A DNA stretch of 42,806 bases from CAZTHL01 sp964613585 (GTDB taxonomy: Bacteria > Pseudomonadota > Alphaproteobacteria > DSM-16000 > Inquilinaceae). Shown here one piece after another: positions 35,089-42,806 of this stretch (its first letter is position 1; each line of letters starts with the position of its first letter). The DNA lies in the NCBI GenBank assembly GCA_964613585.1, contig CAZTHL010000028.1:1-42806 (forward strand). The letters are read 5' to 3'. A program made the position numbers and the translations under genes. The notes below the pieces were generated by a model. It was not told where the DNA came from. It searched no databases and worked only from the letters and a program-made list of their open reading frames with translations.

Positions 35089-37449
35089 ATGCCGCAACCG
35101 CCGAAGCCGCGCCGCCGCCGCACGCTGAACCGCACGCTGCGCGCCGGCCTTGCGGCCCTGGCGGTGGGCGGCTGCGCCGTCACCGCGCCGCTGCCCGAGC
35201 CGGTCGATCTGGAACGACGGCTGGCGTCCTTCCCCAGCCAGGGGCTGGCGCTGGAACGGCCGGTCACCATCCGCTGGAACCAGCATCTGGTGCCGTACAT
35301 CGAGGCCGAGACCGACGGCGACGCCGCCTACGCCCTGGGGCTGACGCACGCCCATCTGCGCCTCGGCCAGATGGCGATCTACAAGCGCGTCGCCCAGGGC
35401 CGGCTTGCCGAGATGGCCGGGCCGGTGCCGATCGCCATCGACATCGACAAGGCGCTGCGCACCCTCGGCTTCGGCCGGGCGGCGCCGGAGATCCTGGCCG
35501 CCATGCCGGCGGACACCCGCGCCTGGGTCGAGCGCTACGTCGAAGGCATTAACGACTATCAGCGGCTGATGGACGAGCCGCCGCACGAGTTCGAGGTGCT
35601 GGGGCTGGAGCGCGAGCCGTGGACCGCGGAGGACGTGGTCTCGATCGGGCGGGTGTCCGGCACCGACATCACCTGGCTCGTCTACTTCAGCCTGCTGCCG
35701 CTGCGCGACACCGACAACTGGAGCGAGATCTGGGACACTGCGCTGGCCCTGGGCGGCGCCGGCACCACGAGCTTGGAGACCGCGGCGGCGACCGGCTCCG
35801 GCGACCCGCCGACCGACGGCGAGGCGCGGGTGGCGGCGCTGCTCCAGGCGCTCGAGGGCATGGGCAGGACCGGCAGCAACAGCGTGGCGGTGGCGGCGGA
35901 GCGCAGCGCCACCGGCGGAGCGCTGATCGCCAACGATCCGCATCTGGGCCTCAGCCTGCCCAACATCTGGGTGCTGGCGGGCCTGCGCTCGCCGTCCTAC
36001 CACGTCGTCGGCATGACCGCGCCGGGCCTGCCGATCTTCACGGTCGGCCGCAACCCCGACATCGCCTGGGGCGGCACCAACATGCGCGCGGCGTCGAGCG
36101 ACCTGGTCGACATCTCCGATCGGCCGGAGTCGACGCTGACCACCGAGACCGACCCGATCGGCGTGCGCTTCTGGCTCGACACCGAGGTCGAGTACCGGCT
36201 GTCCGAGTTCGGTCCGGTGATCTCCGACGCGCCACTGGTGCCGGACATGGGCGGGCGCACCGTGGCGCTCAAATGGATGGGCCACCTGGTGAGCGACGAA
36301 CTGACCGCGCTTCTGCGCGCCAGCCGGGCCCATGATTGGGAGGGCTTCCGCCGGGCCTTCGCCACCTTCGCGCTGCCGGCCCAGAACATGCTTTACGCCG
36401 ACCGGGAGGGCGGCATCGGCATCCTGCTCGCCGCCCGGGTCCCGCGCCGCCCGAACGGGCCGCCGGAGGACATCTTCCGCCAGCCGACCGCCGTGGAGGA
36501 GAGCTGGGACGAACTGCTGACGGCGCTGGAGTTGCCCTACCAGGTCAACCCTGAACAAGGCTACCTCGCCTCCGCCAACAATCGCCCGGCGGTGCTCGAC
36601 CCGAGGCTCGGCTACTTTTACTCGCCGCCCGAGCGGGTCGACCGGCTGCACGCTCTGCTGGCGGCCGAGCCGCGGGTCGGCGTCGAGGACCTGATGGCGC
36701 TGCAGCGGGACGTCTACTCGGGCGGCAGTGTGGCGCTGCGCGACAGCCTGGTGGCACGGGTCGACGCCGCGGCGGCCGGCACCGACATCGAGCTGTCGCC
36801 GGGCGCCGCCGAGGCGCTGGCGACGATCCGCGGCTGGGACGGTCATTACCGCGCGGACTCCCGCGGCGGCCTTGCCTTCCAGGCCATGTTCGCCGGTCTG
36901 GCGCCGGCGCTGTACGAGGCGGCCGGCCGCGCCGACCTGTTCGCTTGGCTCGACCGCTCGAGCTATCTGACCGAGCACATGGCGGGGCTGCTCGAGGACA
37001 TCGACGACGCCGTGCTGCTGCCGGCGGTGGCTGCTGCGCTGGACGAGGCTGGGACGGTGCTGGCCGAGCACGGCACCTGGGGCGCGATCCACCGGGTGCG
37101 GCTGCAGCACCCGCTGGCCAACCTCCCGGTGATCGGCGGGCGTTACCGCTTCGGGGACTTCGCCGCGGGCGGCTCGGTGCAGACGGTGATGAAGACGGCG
37201 CACCCGCTGACCACGGAGGTGCACCGGGCCTTCTACGGCTCACAGTCGCGCCATGTTTCCGACTTGTCGGACCCGGACGCCAACTGGTTCGTGCTGCTGG
37301 GTGGCCAGGACGGGCGCATAAACAGCCCGGCCTTCACCGACCAGGTCGACCTCTGGCGCCAGGGACGGTACATCCGCATGCCGCTGACCGAGGCCGCCGT
37401 GGCCGAGGCGTTTCCGCACCGGATGGTGCTCGACGGCCCGCAGGCGTAG
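35089..37449 (+). CDS. Penicillin acylase family lipoprotein
   Basis: 786-aa N-terminal nucleophile hydrolase of the penicillin G/V acylase, acyl-homoserine-lactone acylase and cephalosporin acylase group. Lipobox LAVGGC (Cys29) suggests an envelope lipoprotein. The alpha chain ends and the beta chain begins at GSNS with nucleophile Ser263 (TGSNSVAVAAERSATGGALI), followed by ANDPHLGLSLPNIW and later PAQNMLYADREGGIG and ASANNRP (active-site Asn). Autoprocessing before Ser263 is expected. Start at 35089 with GGGAG; a longer open frame upstream to 34279 is rejected. Substrate may be an N-acyl amide or quorum signal. Confidence 0.9.
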   Translation: MPQPPKPRRRRTLNRTLRAGLAALAVGGCAVTAPLPEPVDLERRLASFPSQGLALERPVTIRWNQHLVPYIEAETDGDAAYALGLTHAHLRLGQMAIYKRVAQGRLAEMAGPVPIAIDIDKALRTLGFGRAAPEILAAMPADTRAWVERYVEGINDYQRLMDEPPHEFEVLGLEREPWTAEDVVSIGRVSGTDITWLVYFSLLPLRDTDNWSEIWDTALALGGAGTTSLETAAATGSGDPPTDGEARVAALLQALEGMGRTGSNSVAVAAERSATGGALIANDPHLGLSLPNIWVLAGLRSPSYHVVGMTAPGLPIFTVGRNPDIAWGGTNMRAASSDLVDISDRPESTLTTETDPIGVRFWLDTEVEYRLSEFGPVISDAPLVPDMGGRTVALKWMGHLVSDELTALLRASRAHDWEGFRRAFATFALPAQNMLYADREGGIGILLAARVPRRPNGPPEDIFRQPTAVEESWDELLTALELPYQVNPEQGYLASANNRPAVLDPRLGYFYSPPERVDRLHALLAAEPRVGVEDLMALQRDVYSGGSVALRDSLVARVDAAAAGTDIELSPGAAEALATIRGWDGHYRADSRGGLAFQAMFAGLAPALYEAAGRADLFAWLDRSSYLTEHMAGLLEDIDDAVLLPAVAAALDEAGTVLAEHGTWGAIHRVRLQHPLANLPVIGGRYRFGDFAAGGSVQTVMKTAHPLTTEVHRAFYGSQSRHVSDLSDPDANWFVLLGGQDGRINSPAFTDQVDLWRQGRYIRMPLTEAAVAEAFPHRMVLDGPQA

Positions 37450-37490
37450 GCTGGAGACGGCGGCGGCGCGGCATGAGCGGGAGTGGCGCG

Positions 37491-37937
37491 ATGGACGAGG
37501 CGGCAAGGCCCAGGCTGGTGGGCGTGAACCATGTCGCGCTCGAGGTCGGCGACCTGGAGGCGGCGCTCGCCTTCTACGGCCGGATCTTCGCCTTCACCTT
37601 GCGGGGGCGCAGCCCCGGCCACGCCTTCATCGACATGGGCGACCAGTTCATCGCCCTGTCCGAGGGGCGCCGCCAGCCGCCGGACGAGGACCGGCACTTC
37701 GGCCTGGTGGTCGACGACCGCTCCCGGGTGCGCGCGCTGGCCGAGGCCGCCGGCGCCGAGATTCTGCCGGGCGGCTCGCTCGACTTCCGCGACCCCTGGG
37801 GCAACCGCATCCAGGTGGTCGAGTACCGCGACTTGCAGTTCTCCAAGACCGACGCGGTGCTGGAGGCGCTGGGCGTCAGTCCGGACAAGACCGAGGCGGC
37901 GCGCGAGCAGCTGCGCCGGAAGGGCATCGAGGCCTGA
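37491..37937 (+). CDS. VOC-family (glyoxalase/dioxygenase fold) protein
   Basis: 148-aa VOC protein: two beta-alpha-beta-beta-beta modules. The first is LVGVNHVALEVGDLEAALAF with metal-ligand His, FIDMGDQFIALSEG; the second HFGLVVDDRSRVRALAEAAG and DPWGNRIQVVEYRDL with metal Glu. Likely a lyase or detoxifying isomerase. The start at 37491 (MDEAARPRLVG) has GGGAG 7 nt upstream; ATG 37473 is an alternative. It is followed by the FAD-linked dehydrogenase after 20 bp, so probably one operon; lactoylglutathione-type and D-lactate metabolism would fit together (inference). Confidence 0.85.
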   Translation: MDEAARPRLVGVNHVALEVGDLEAALAFYGRIFAFTLRGRSPGHAFIDMGDQFIALSEGRRQPPDEDRHFGLVVDDRSRVRALAEAAGAEILPGGSLDFRDPWGNRIQVVEYRDLQFSKTDAVLEALGVSPDKTEAAREQLRRKGIEA

Positions 37938-37957
37938 GCTGCGGGGCGGGCGGCCTC

Positions 37958-39358
37958 ATGCCCGAGCCTTACCATCCTGCCGCGCGGGCCCCGCTCGAGC
38001 CGCTGCTCGACGAGCTGCGCGGCCTCCTGGGCGACCGGGTAACCACGAGCGCGGCGGTGCGCGCGCAGCACGGCCGCGATGAGAGCTTCCTGCCGCCGGC
38101 GCCGCCCGACGCCGTGGTGTTCCCGCGCTCGACCCGGGAAGTCTCGGCGATCGCCGCGCGCTGCACCCGCTGGCGGGTGCCGATGGTGCCGTTCGGCAGC
38201 GGCACCTCCTTGGAGGGTGGGGTGCAGGCGCTTGCCGGCGGCGTCTCGGTTGACCTGACCGGCCTCGACCGGATCCTGCGTGTCTCGCCGGAGGATATGG
38301 ACGCCTTGGTCGGGGCCGGCGTGACCCGCTCGCGGTTGAATCATGAGCTGCGCGCCACCGGCCTGTTCTTCCCGATCGACCCCGGAGCGGACGCGTCGCT
38401 GGGCGGCATGGCGGCGACCGCCGCGTCGGGCACCAACGCGGTGCGCTACGGCACCATGCGTCAGGCCGTGCTCGGTCTGACCGTGGTGCTGGCCGACGGC
38501 CGGGTCATCCGCACAGGCGGCCGGGCGCGCAAGTCGGCCGCCGGCTACGATCTGACCCGCTTGATGGTGGGCTCGGAGGGCACGCTCGGCCTGATCACCG
38601 AAGTGATGCTGCGCCTTTCGGGCATTCCGGAAGCGGTGGCGGCGGCGGTGTGCGCCTTCCCCGGCGTCGCCCAGGCGGTCGAGGCGGTGATCGAAACGAT
38701 CCAGGCCGGCGTGCCGGTGGCCCGCATCGAGCTGATGGACCCGGTGCAAATGGATGCCTGCAACCGATACTCCGGCCTGGGCCATGCGGTGGCGCCCACC
38801 CTGTTCTACGAGCTGCACGGTAGCGACGCGTCCGTGGCGGAGCAGGCGGACGCGGCCGGCGCGATCGCGCGCGACCATGGCGGCGGCGGCTTCGCCTGGG
38901 TGACCGGGACCGAGGCGCGCGGCCGGCTCTGGCGCGCTCGCCACGACGCCTACTATGCCGCCATGGCCTTGCGGCCGGGGGCACGGGCCATGCCGACGGA
39001 CGTGTGCGTTCCGATCAGCCGCCTGGCCGAGTGCATCGAGGCCACGCGGGCCGATCTCAAGGACAGCCACCTGCTCTCGCCGATCGTCGGCCATGTCGGC
39101 GACGGCAACTTCCACCTGGCCCTCATCATCGACCCTGACGACGCCGGGGAGGTCGCCCGCGCGCATGCCCTGCACGACCGCCTTGTCCGCCGGGCGCTCG
39201 GGATGGGCGGGACCTGCTCCGGCGAGCACGGCATCGGCTCGGCCAAGATCGGCTACCTCGAGCAGGAGCATGGCGAGGCGGTGGCGGTGATGGCGGCGAT
39301 CAAGCGGGCGCTGGATCCGCTGGGGCTGATGAACCCGGGGAAGGTGCTGCGGCCCTGA
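37958..39358 (+). CDS. FAD-linked D-lactate/glycolate dehydrogenase (GlcD-like)
   Basis: 466-aa flavoprotein of the vanillyl-alcohol-oxidase fold. FAD-binding PCMH domain: VPMVPFGSGTSLEGGVQALA, FFPIDPGADASLGGMAATAA, SGTNAVRYGTMRQAVLG and GRARKSAAGYDLTRLMVGSE. The C-terminal substrate domain carries HVGDGNFHLALIIDPD (metal His) and GGTCSGEHGIGSAKIGYLEQ. This matches cytochrome-linked D-lactate dehydrogenase / GlcD; no separate GlcE or GlcF follows, favouring D-lactate dehydrogenase. Forms an operon with the VOC gene. Confidence 0.9.
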   Translation: MPEPYHPAARAPLEPLLDELRGLLGDRVTTSAAVRAQHGRDESFLPPAPPDAVVFPRSTREVSAIAARCTRWRVPMVPFGSGTSLEGGVQALAGGVSVDLTGLDRILRVSPEDMDALVGAGVTRSRLNHELRATGLFFPIDPGADASLGGMAATAASGTNAVRYGTMRQAVLGLTVVLADGRVIRTGGRARKSAAGYDLTRLMVGSEGTLGLITEVMLRLSGIPEAVAAAVCAFPGVAQAVEAVIETIQAGVPVARIELMDPVQMDACNRYSGLGHAVAPTLFYELHGSDASVAEQADAAGAIARDHGGGGFAWVTGTEARGRLWRARHDAYYAAMALRPGARAMPTDVCVPISRLAECIEATRADLKDSHLLSPIVGHVGDGNFHLALIIDPDDAGEVARAHALHDRLVRRALGMGGTCSGEHGIGSAKIGYLEQEHGEAVAVMAAIKRALDPLGLMNPGKVLRP

Positions 39359-39604
39359 GCACGGCCCGCGCGGACGGTCCGACGCTCGCGCATACGGTGG
39401 CGACCCCGTCCGTGGCTCGACGGCATCGAGCGGACTGGGATGTCCAAACGCCCTTCGACCCGCGGAACGCCCCTGGGCTTGGCCGAAGCATGGCCGTCAG
39501 GCCCCGGCTGCCCGTTCAATGCGTCACATCGGGAAGCTCGAGGCCGGCAGGATGCCGGTGGCGGCGACGATCACGGCGCCGAGCCGGATCGTCGTCCGAT
39601 GCTC

Positions 39605-39925
39605 TCAACGCTCGATCCTTAACTCCCTCACGCTGAAGCGGGCATCGACGGCAGCGAAGCCGGCCTCCATGTCGCGCCGCAGCCCGGCCTGACTGTCATG
39701 AATCCCGCGCCGCACCGCCGCCAGCCCTTCGCGCATCCCGCGGCGCAGCCCGGCCACGTCCTCGCGCATCCCGCGGCGCAGCCCGGTCAACTCGTCGCGG
39801 GCGGCACCGCCGGACGCCATCGCCTCGGCCAGCGCCGCCGAGGCGCCCCGGGCCTGCTGCGGCTCGAAGCCGGCCCGCTCGAGCTTGCAGGCCAGCTCCC
39901 GCGTGTCGAAGAGCGTCGATGCCAT
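39605..39925 (-). CDS. Coiled-coil protein with 33-bp repeats (DUF1640-like)
   Basis: 106-aa helical protein. MASTLFDTRELACKLERAGF, EPQQARGASAALAEAM is the N-terminal pattern of DUF1640/CCDC90-like coiled-coil proteins, followed by an 11-residue repeat LRRGMRED(V/L)A(G/A) four times (33 bp at DNA level). Such repeats form long coiled coils. No membrane helix is visible at the C-terminus, unlike many family members. Isolated between the dehydrogenase (convergent) and the urease cluster. Confidence 0.7.
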   Translation of the reverse strand: MASTLFDTRELACKLERAGFEPQQARGASAALAEAMASGGAARDELTGLRRGMREDVAGLRRGMREGLAAVRRGIHDSQAGLRRDMEAGFAAVDARFSVRELRIER

Positions 39926-40137
39926 GGTGTGAGTTTCGCCGGCTCACTCGCTGAGGGGCAAGGGCGATATCACTCGCCTGCGTCAAGAGGGGACTGCCCC
40001 GATGAGCGTATACAGCCATACGATGCGATCCGGCGCCAAGCTCCGGCCCCGACCCGTCCCTTTGCCGCGCTCTCCGTGATGCGCCTCCCTTTCTCCGGGC
40101 ATGCCGGCTCGGCTCAGGGGAGGCAGGCCTGGACCGC

Positions 40138-40785
40138 CTAGTCTTCCTCGTCGGTCCTGCCGGGGCCGAGGCCGCCGAGGTCGAGCAGGGTGTCGAGGAC
40201 GGCATCGACGCCGCCGCCGGTCTTCAGGTTGGTGAAGACGTAAGGCCGGTGGCCGCGCATGCGGGCGGCGTCCCGCTCCATGACGCCGAGGTCGGCGCCG
40301 ACCAGCGGGGCCAGGTCGATCTTGTTGATCACCAGCAGGTCCGAGCGGGTGATGCCGGGGCCGCCCTTGCGGGGAATCTTCTCGCCCGCGGCCACGTCGA
40401 TCACGTAGACGGTGATGTCCGCCAGCTCCGGGCTGAAGGTCGCCGCCAGATTGTCGCCGCCGGACTCGATCAGGCAGACCTCGGCCCCCGGAAAGCGCTC
40501 CACCATGCGGTCCAGGGCCACGAGATTGATCGACGCGTCCTCGCGGATCGCCGTATGCGGGCAGCCGCCGGTCTCGACCCCCTCGATCCGCTCGGCCTCA
40601 AGCGCGCCGGCCTCGGTCAGGATGCGCTGGTCCTCTCGCGTGTAGATGTCATTCGTGATGACCACGAGCTCGTGCCGGTCGCGCAAGGCGCGGCACAGGT
40701 GCTCGACCAGCGCCGTCTTGCCCGAGCCCACCGGCCCGCCGATGCCGATGCGCAGCGGCCCATGGCGGACATCCTCCATGCCCAT
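40138..40785 (-). CDS. ureG: Urease accessory GTPase UreG
   Basis: 215-aa SIMIBI-class GTPase that drives nickel delivery to urease with UreE, UreF and UreH(D). P-loop GPVGSGKT (17-24), metal motif CPH in GVETGGCPHTAIREDAS, CLIESGGDNLAATFSPELAD (Switch region) and specificity motif NKIDLAPLVGADL. Full length. Starts 20 bp after ureF on the same strand; ATG 40785 or the Met two codons later (40779). Last gene of the cluster in this window. Confidence 0.96.
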   Translation of the reverse strand: MGMEDVRHGPLRIGIGGPVGSGKTALVEHLCRALRDRHELVVITNDIYTREDQRILTEAGALEAERIEGVETGGCPHTAIREDASINLVALDRMVERFPGAEVCLIESGGDNLAATFSPELADITVYVIDVAAGEKIPRKGGPGITRSDLLVINKIDLAPLVGADLGVMERDAARMRGHRPYVFTNLKTGGGVDAVLDTLLDLGGLGPGRTDEED

Positions 40786-40805
40786 CCGTCCCGTTCCCTC
40801 TCCTG

Positions 40806-41627
40806 TCAGCTGCGAAACAGCCGCGAGTATTGCGTTTCGTGGCGGGCCGAGCAGACATCCACCCGCACGGCCGCGGTGCCCAGATACTCGATCAGCCGTG
40901 CATCGTCAAAAGCATCCGTGGCCGGCAGGGCCGCCACAGCAGCGGCGGTTGCCGCCACCGTCGGGGCCAGCTGGGCCGTGACGCGCTGGCCGTCGGTCTG
41001 GCCGAGAGGCAGGAGTCGCAGGGCGGCGGAGACCAGGCTGGCGATCGTGCCGTTGAGCGCCAGGAGCAGCGTCGGCCCGAGTGGCAGCCGGTGCGCCCCG
41101 GCGGCAAGCCCGGTCGCCACCGGCAGCGGCGGCTCGGCCGCGACGGCGGTCATCGCCTGCGCGGCGCGCTCCAGGCCGGGGTGCGGCCAGGCGCGCCGCA
41201 CGGTCATCAGGAAGGCGCGACCCTGCTGGCCGGTCTCCAGCGCCAGCTCGGCCGTGCCGCGCCAGGCCGCGGCCAGCCGCGCGAGGTCGGCCAGCCGGTC
41301 CGGAGCATCGGCGCGGTGCCAGGCGGCGGCCAGAAACAGGGCGTCCTGCCGACCGCTGCCGTGGGCCAGGTCGCCGGCCAGCCAGCCGGCCAGCTCGTCG
41401 ACGCCGGTCACGAGCCCCGCCTCGGCCGCCGCCTCGAGACCGTGCGAGTAGCTGAAGGCGCCAATCGGAAAGCCCGGCTGCAGCCAGCTGTGCAGCATGA
41501 GCAGTGCCGCAGGGGGGACGCTCTCTGCATCCTCGGCATCTCTCTCCCTGGCGACGGGCGCGGGAGCCGGGCGGGATGGGAGCCCGCCCGGCTCAGCCGG
41601 GGCGAACATCCGATCTATTGTGTGCAT
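40806..41627 (-). CDS. ureF: Urease accessory protein UreF
   Basis: 273-aa all-helical nickel-chaperone scaffold; typical UreF is 225-240 aa, so the N-terminus may be long. Core begins LLMLHSWLQPGFPIGAFSYS (the SxxPxGxFSYSHGLE motif), then GRQDALFLAAAWHRADAPDR and the C-terminal LLPLGQTDGQRVTAQLAPTV with the QTDGQ segment. The start overlaps the ureE 3' end by 35 nt (17 nt if Met7 at 41609 is used), indicating coupling. Confidence 0.93.
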   Translation of the reverse strand: MHTIDRMFAPAEPGGLPSRPAPAPVARERDAEDAESVPPAALLMLHSWLQPGFPIGAFSYSHGLEAAAEAGLVTGVDELAGWLAGDLAHGSGRQDALFLAAAWHRADAPDRLADLARLAAAWRGTAELALETGQQGRAFLMTVRRAWPHPGLERAAQAMTAVAAEPPLPVATGLAAGAHRLPLGPTLLLALNGTIASLVSAALRLLPLGQTDGQRVTAQLAPTVAATAAAVAALPATDAFDDARLIEYLGTAAVRVDVCSARHETQYSRLFRS

Positions 41628-42138
41628 GAGGATGCCCGGCGTAGGCGCCGCCCTCGGGCTGGAAGGACCGCGTCGCCTCGGTCACCTCGGCGCCCAGCCC
41701 GCGCACCATGGCGGCGATCACGGGGTCGGGGCGGATCCGCAGGACGTCGCTGGCGATCTCCGTCGGCAGGTGCCGGTTGCCCAGGTGCCAGGCGAGGCGC
41801 AGCAGAAGCCGGGACGAGGCGGCGCGGATCTCGAGCACCGGCTCGGCCGCGGCGACCACACGCACCGCGCCGCCGTCCTCCAGCAGTAGCCGGTCGCCGT
41901 CGGCCAGGGCCACCGCCCGGGGCAGGTCGAGCAGCAGCGCTCGGCCGGCGTCGGTGGTCACCTTCAGACGGCGCCGATGGCGATGGTCGTAATCCAGGGT
42001 CACCGTGTCGGTCGCCTCAAGCGGTGCCTCGGGCGAGCCGGCGGCGATGTGACGGACGGCGCGGCGGGGGGCGCTTGGGATGATCACGCCGCGTGCCGCC
42101 GCGTTGGTGCCGGCGAACGAGCAGGAATGGGCCGCCAC
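41593..42138 (-). CDS. ureE: Urease accessory metallochaperone UreE
   Basis: 181-aa nickel-binding chaperone. N-terminal part TVTLDYDHRHRRRLKVTTDA then GRALLLDLPRAVALADGDRL (peptide-binding domain), and C-terminal LRLAWHLGNRHLPTEIASDV with the conserved GNRHxP(T/A) and IRPDPVIAAMVRGLGAEV. It ends in a short His-containing tail (HPHAHN), much shorter than the poly-His tail of Klebsiella. Start GTG at 42138 with GGAGG 9-10 nt upstream. 84 bp after ureC. Confidence 0.94.
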   Translation of the reverse strand: MAAHSCSFAGTNAAARGVIIPSAPRRAVRHIAAGSPEAPLEATDTVTLDYDHRHRRRLKVTTDAGRALLLDLPRAVALADGDRLLLEDGGAVRVVAAAEPVLEIRAASSRLLLRLAWHLGNRHLPTEIASDVLRIRPDPVIAAMVRGLGAEVTEATRSFQPEGGAYAGHPHAHNRSDVRPG

Positions 42139-42222
42139 CCCGTGCCTCCTCCGCGCCGGGCGCGGTTGGCGGCGGTGGCCGTGCGGGGTGGGCAGGGCGC
42201 AGCGAAACCCGACATGCCTCGC

Positions 42223-42806
42223 CTAGAACAGGAAGTAGCGCTGGGCCAGGGGCAGCACCTCGGCCGGCGGGCAGGTCAGGAGTTCGCCGTCGGCGCGCAC
42301 CTCGTAGGTCTCAGGATCGACCTCGATCACCGGCAGCGCGTCGTTCAGCACCATGGCGGCCTTGCCGATGCCGCCGCGGGTGCCGGCCACCGGCAGCAGC
42401 GCCTTCTGAAGCCCGAGCCGGCCGGCCGGATCCTGCGCGAGCGAGGCGCCGCTGACGAAGGTGACGGCCGAGGCGGCGACGCTGCGCCCGTAAGCGGCGA
42501 ACATGGGTCGCAGATATTCCGGCTGCGGCGTCGGGATCGAGGCGTTGGGGTCGCCCATCACCGCCGCGGCGATGGACCCGCCTTTCAGCACCACATCGGG
42601 CTTGACCCCGAAGAAGGCGGGCGACCAGAGCACGAGATCGGCCAGCTTGCCGACCTCGACCGAGCCCACATGGGCGGCCACGCCTTGGGCGATCGCCGGG
42701 TTGATCGTGTACTTGGCGATATAGCGGCGGCACCGGAGATTGTCGTTGTCGCCGGTCTCCCCGGGCAGGCGGCCGCGCTGGCGCCTCATCTTGTCCGCCG
42801 TCTGCC
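42223..42806 (-). CDS. ureC: Urease alpha subunit UreC, C-terminal part (cut by window edge)
   Basis: C-terminal 193 residues of the nickel-containing catalytic subunit. The frame is open to the window end (QTADKMRRQRGRLPG...). Conserved text: RRYIAKYTINPAIAQGVAAH, VGSVEVGKLADLVLWSPAFF, GVKPDVVLKGG, and the canonical end EVLPLAQRYFLF. All this is standard for alpha-proteobacterial UreC. Nickel ligands lie outside the window. Order ureC-ureE-ureF-ureG matches many alphaproteobacterial urease operons. Confidence 0.96.
   Translation of the reverse strand, partial: QTADKMRRQRGRLPGETGDNDNLRCRRYIAKYTINPAIAQGVAAHVGSVEVGKLADLVLWSPAFFGVKPDVVLKGGSIAAAVMGDPNASIPTPQPEYLRPMFAAYGRSVAASAVTFVSGASLAQDPAGRLGLQKALLPVAGTRGGIGKAAMVLNDALPVIEVDPETYEVRADGELLTCPPAEVLPLAQRYFLF

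Overview
The window is about 43 kb of very GC-rich DNA (roughly 70% by eye) with densely packed, mostly short operons. The gene content is urease accessory genes, a fused hydantoinase-type oxoprolinase, a GntP permease beside a patatin, a DoxX-like membrane protein, a lipoprotein penicillin acylase and a GlcD-type dehydrogenase. Together with the codon use this suggests an alphaproteobacterium of the Rhodospirillales/Geminicoccales kind. No rRNA, tRNA or CRISPR array was seen.

Left end (1-6.4 kb) is a mobile, toxin-rich island. An IS1380-family transposase runs off the left edge. It interrupts the third gene of a minus-strand cassette, hipB-hipA-third gene, in which both gene junctions are identical 11-nt overlaps. 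The third gene also carries an in-frame TGA. Two copies of the same 16-bp dyad sit upstream of hipB. Divergently, after a tiny basic ORF, lies a Fic-domain AMPylase-type gene whose start region carries regularly spaced TTTCA boxes. A decayed IS21 istA fragment closes the island.

The middle (6.4-21 kb) is mainly chromosomal housekeeping and accessory genes: a SnoaL-like protein, a TylF-type methyltransferase, a patatin-gntP operon with a second, truncated patatin copy downstream, two GNAT acetyltransferases, a TerB/J-domain protein, a TetR regulator and a separate promoter with a TetR-type operator, a persulfide-dioxygenase-like metallo-hydrolase divergent from a GFA protein, a DUF1428 protein and an XRE-cupin regulator. 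A threonine-dehydratase remnant is broken at a 14-bp tandem triplication.

The right part (21-42.8 kb) holds the fused oxoprolinase, a large lower-GC beta-helix/membrane protein of unknown function, a DoxX-like two-gene operon ending in an 18-bp hairpin, an SGNH hydrolase whose ribosome-binding region is duplicated, a formate/nitrite transporter, a YdjM-like membrane protein, a PAS protein, the penicillin acylase, a VOC protein with a D-lactate/glycolate dehydrogenase, a coiled-coil protein and the urease cluster ureC(partial)-ureE-ureF-ureG.

Two genome-scale signals stand out. One is a dispersed intergenic palindromic element (core GCGTTTCCG...TGACGCGGA), seen whole or as half sites at four places and more doubtfully at a fifth. 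The other is a high number of short in-frame or frame-breaking tandem duplications. The most system-like candidate is the hipB-hipA-third-gene/Fic island. The beta-helix membrane protein is the most prominent gene without an assigned role.
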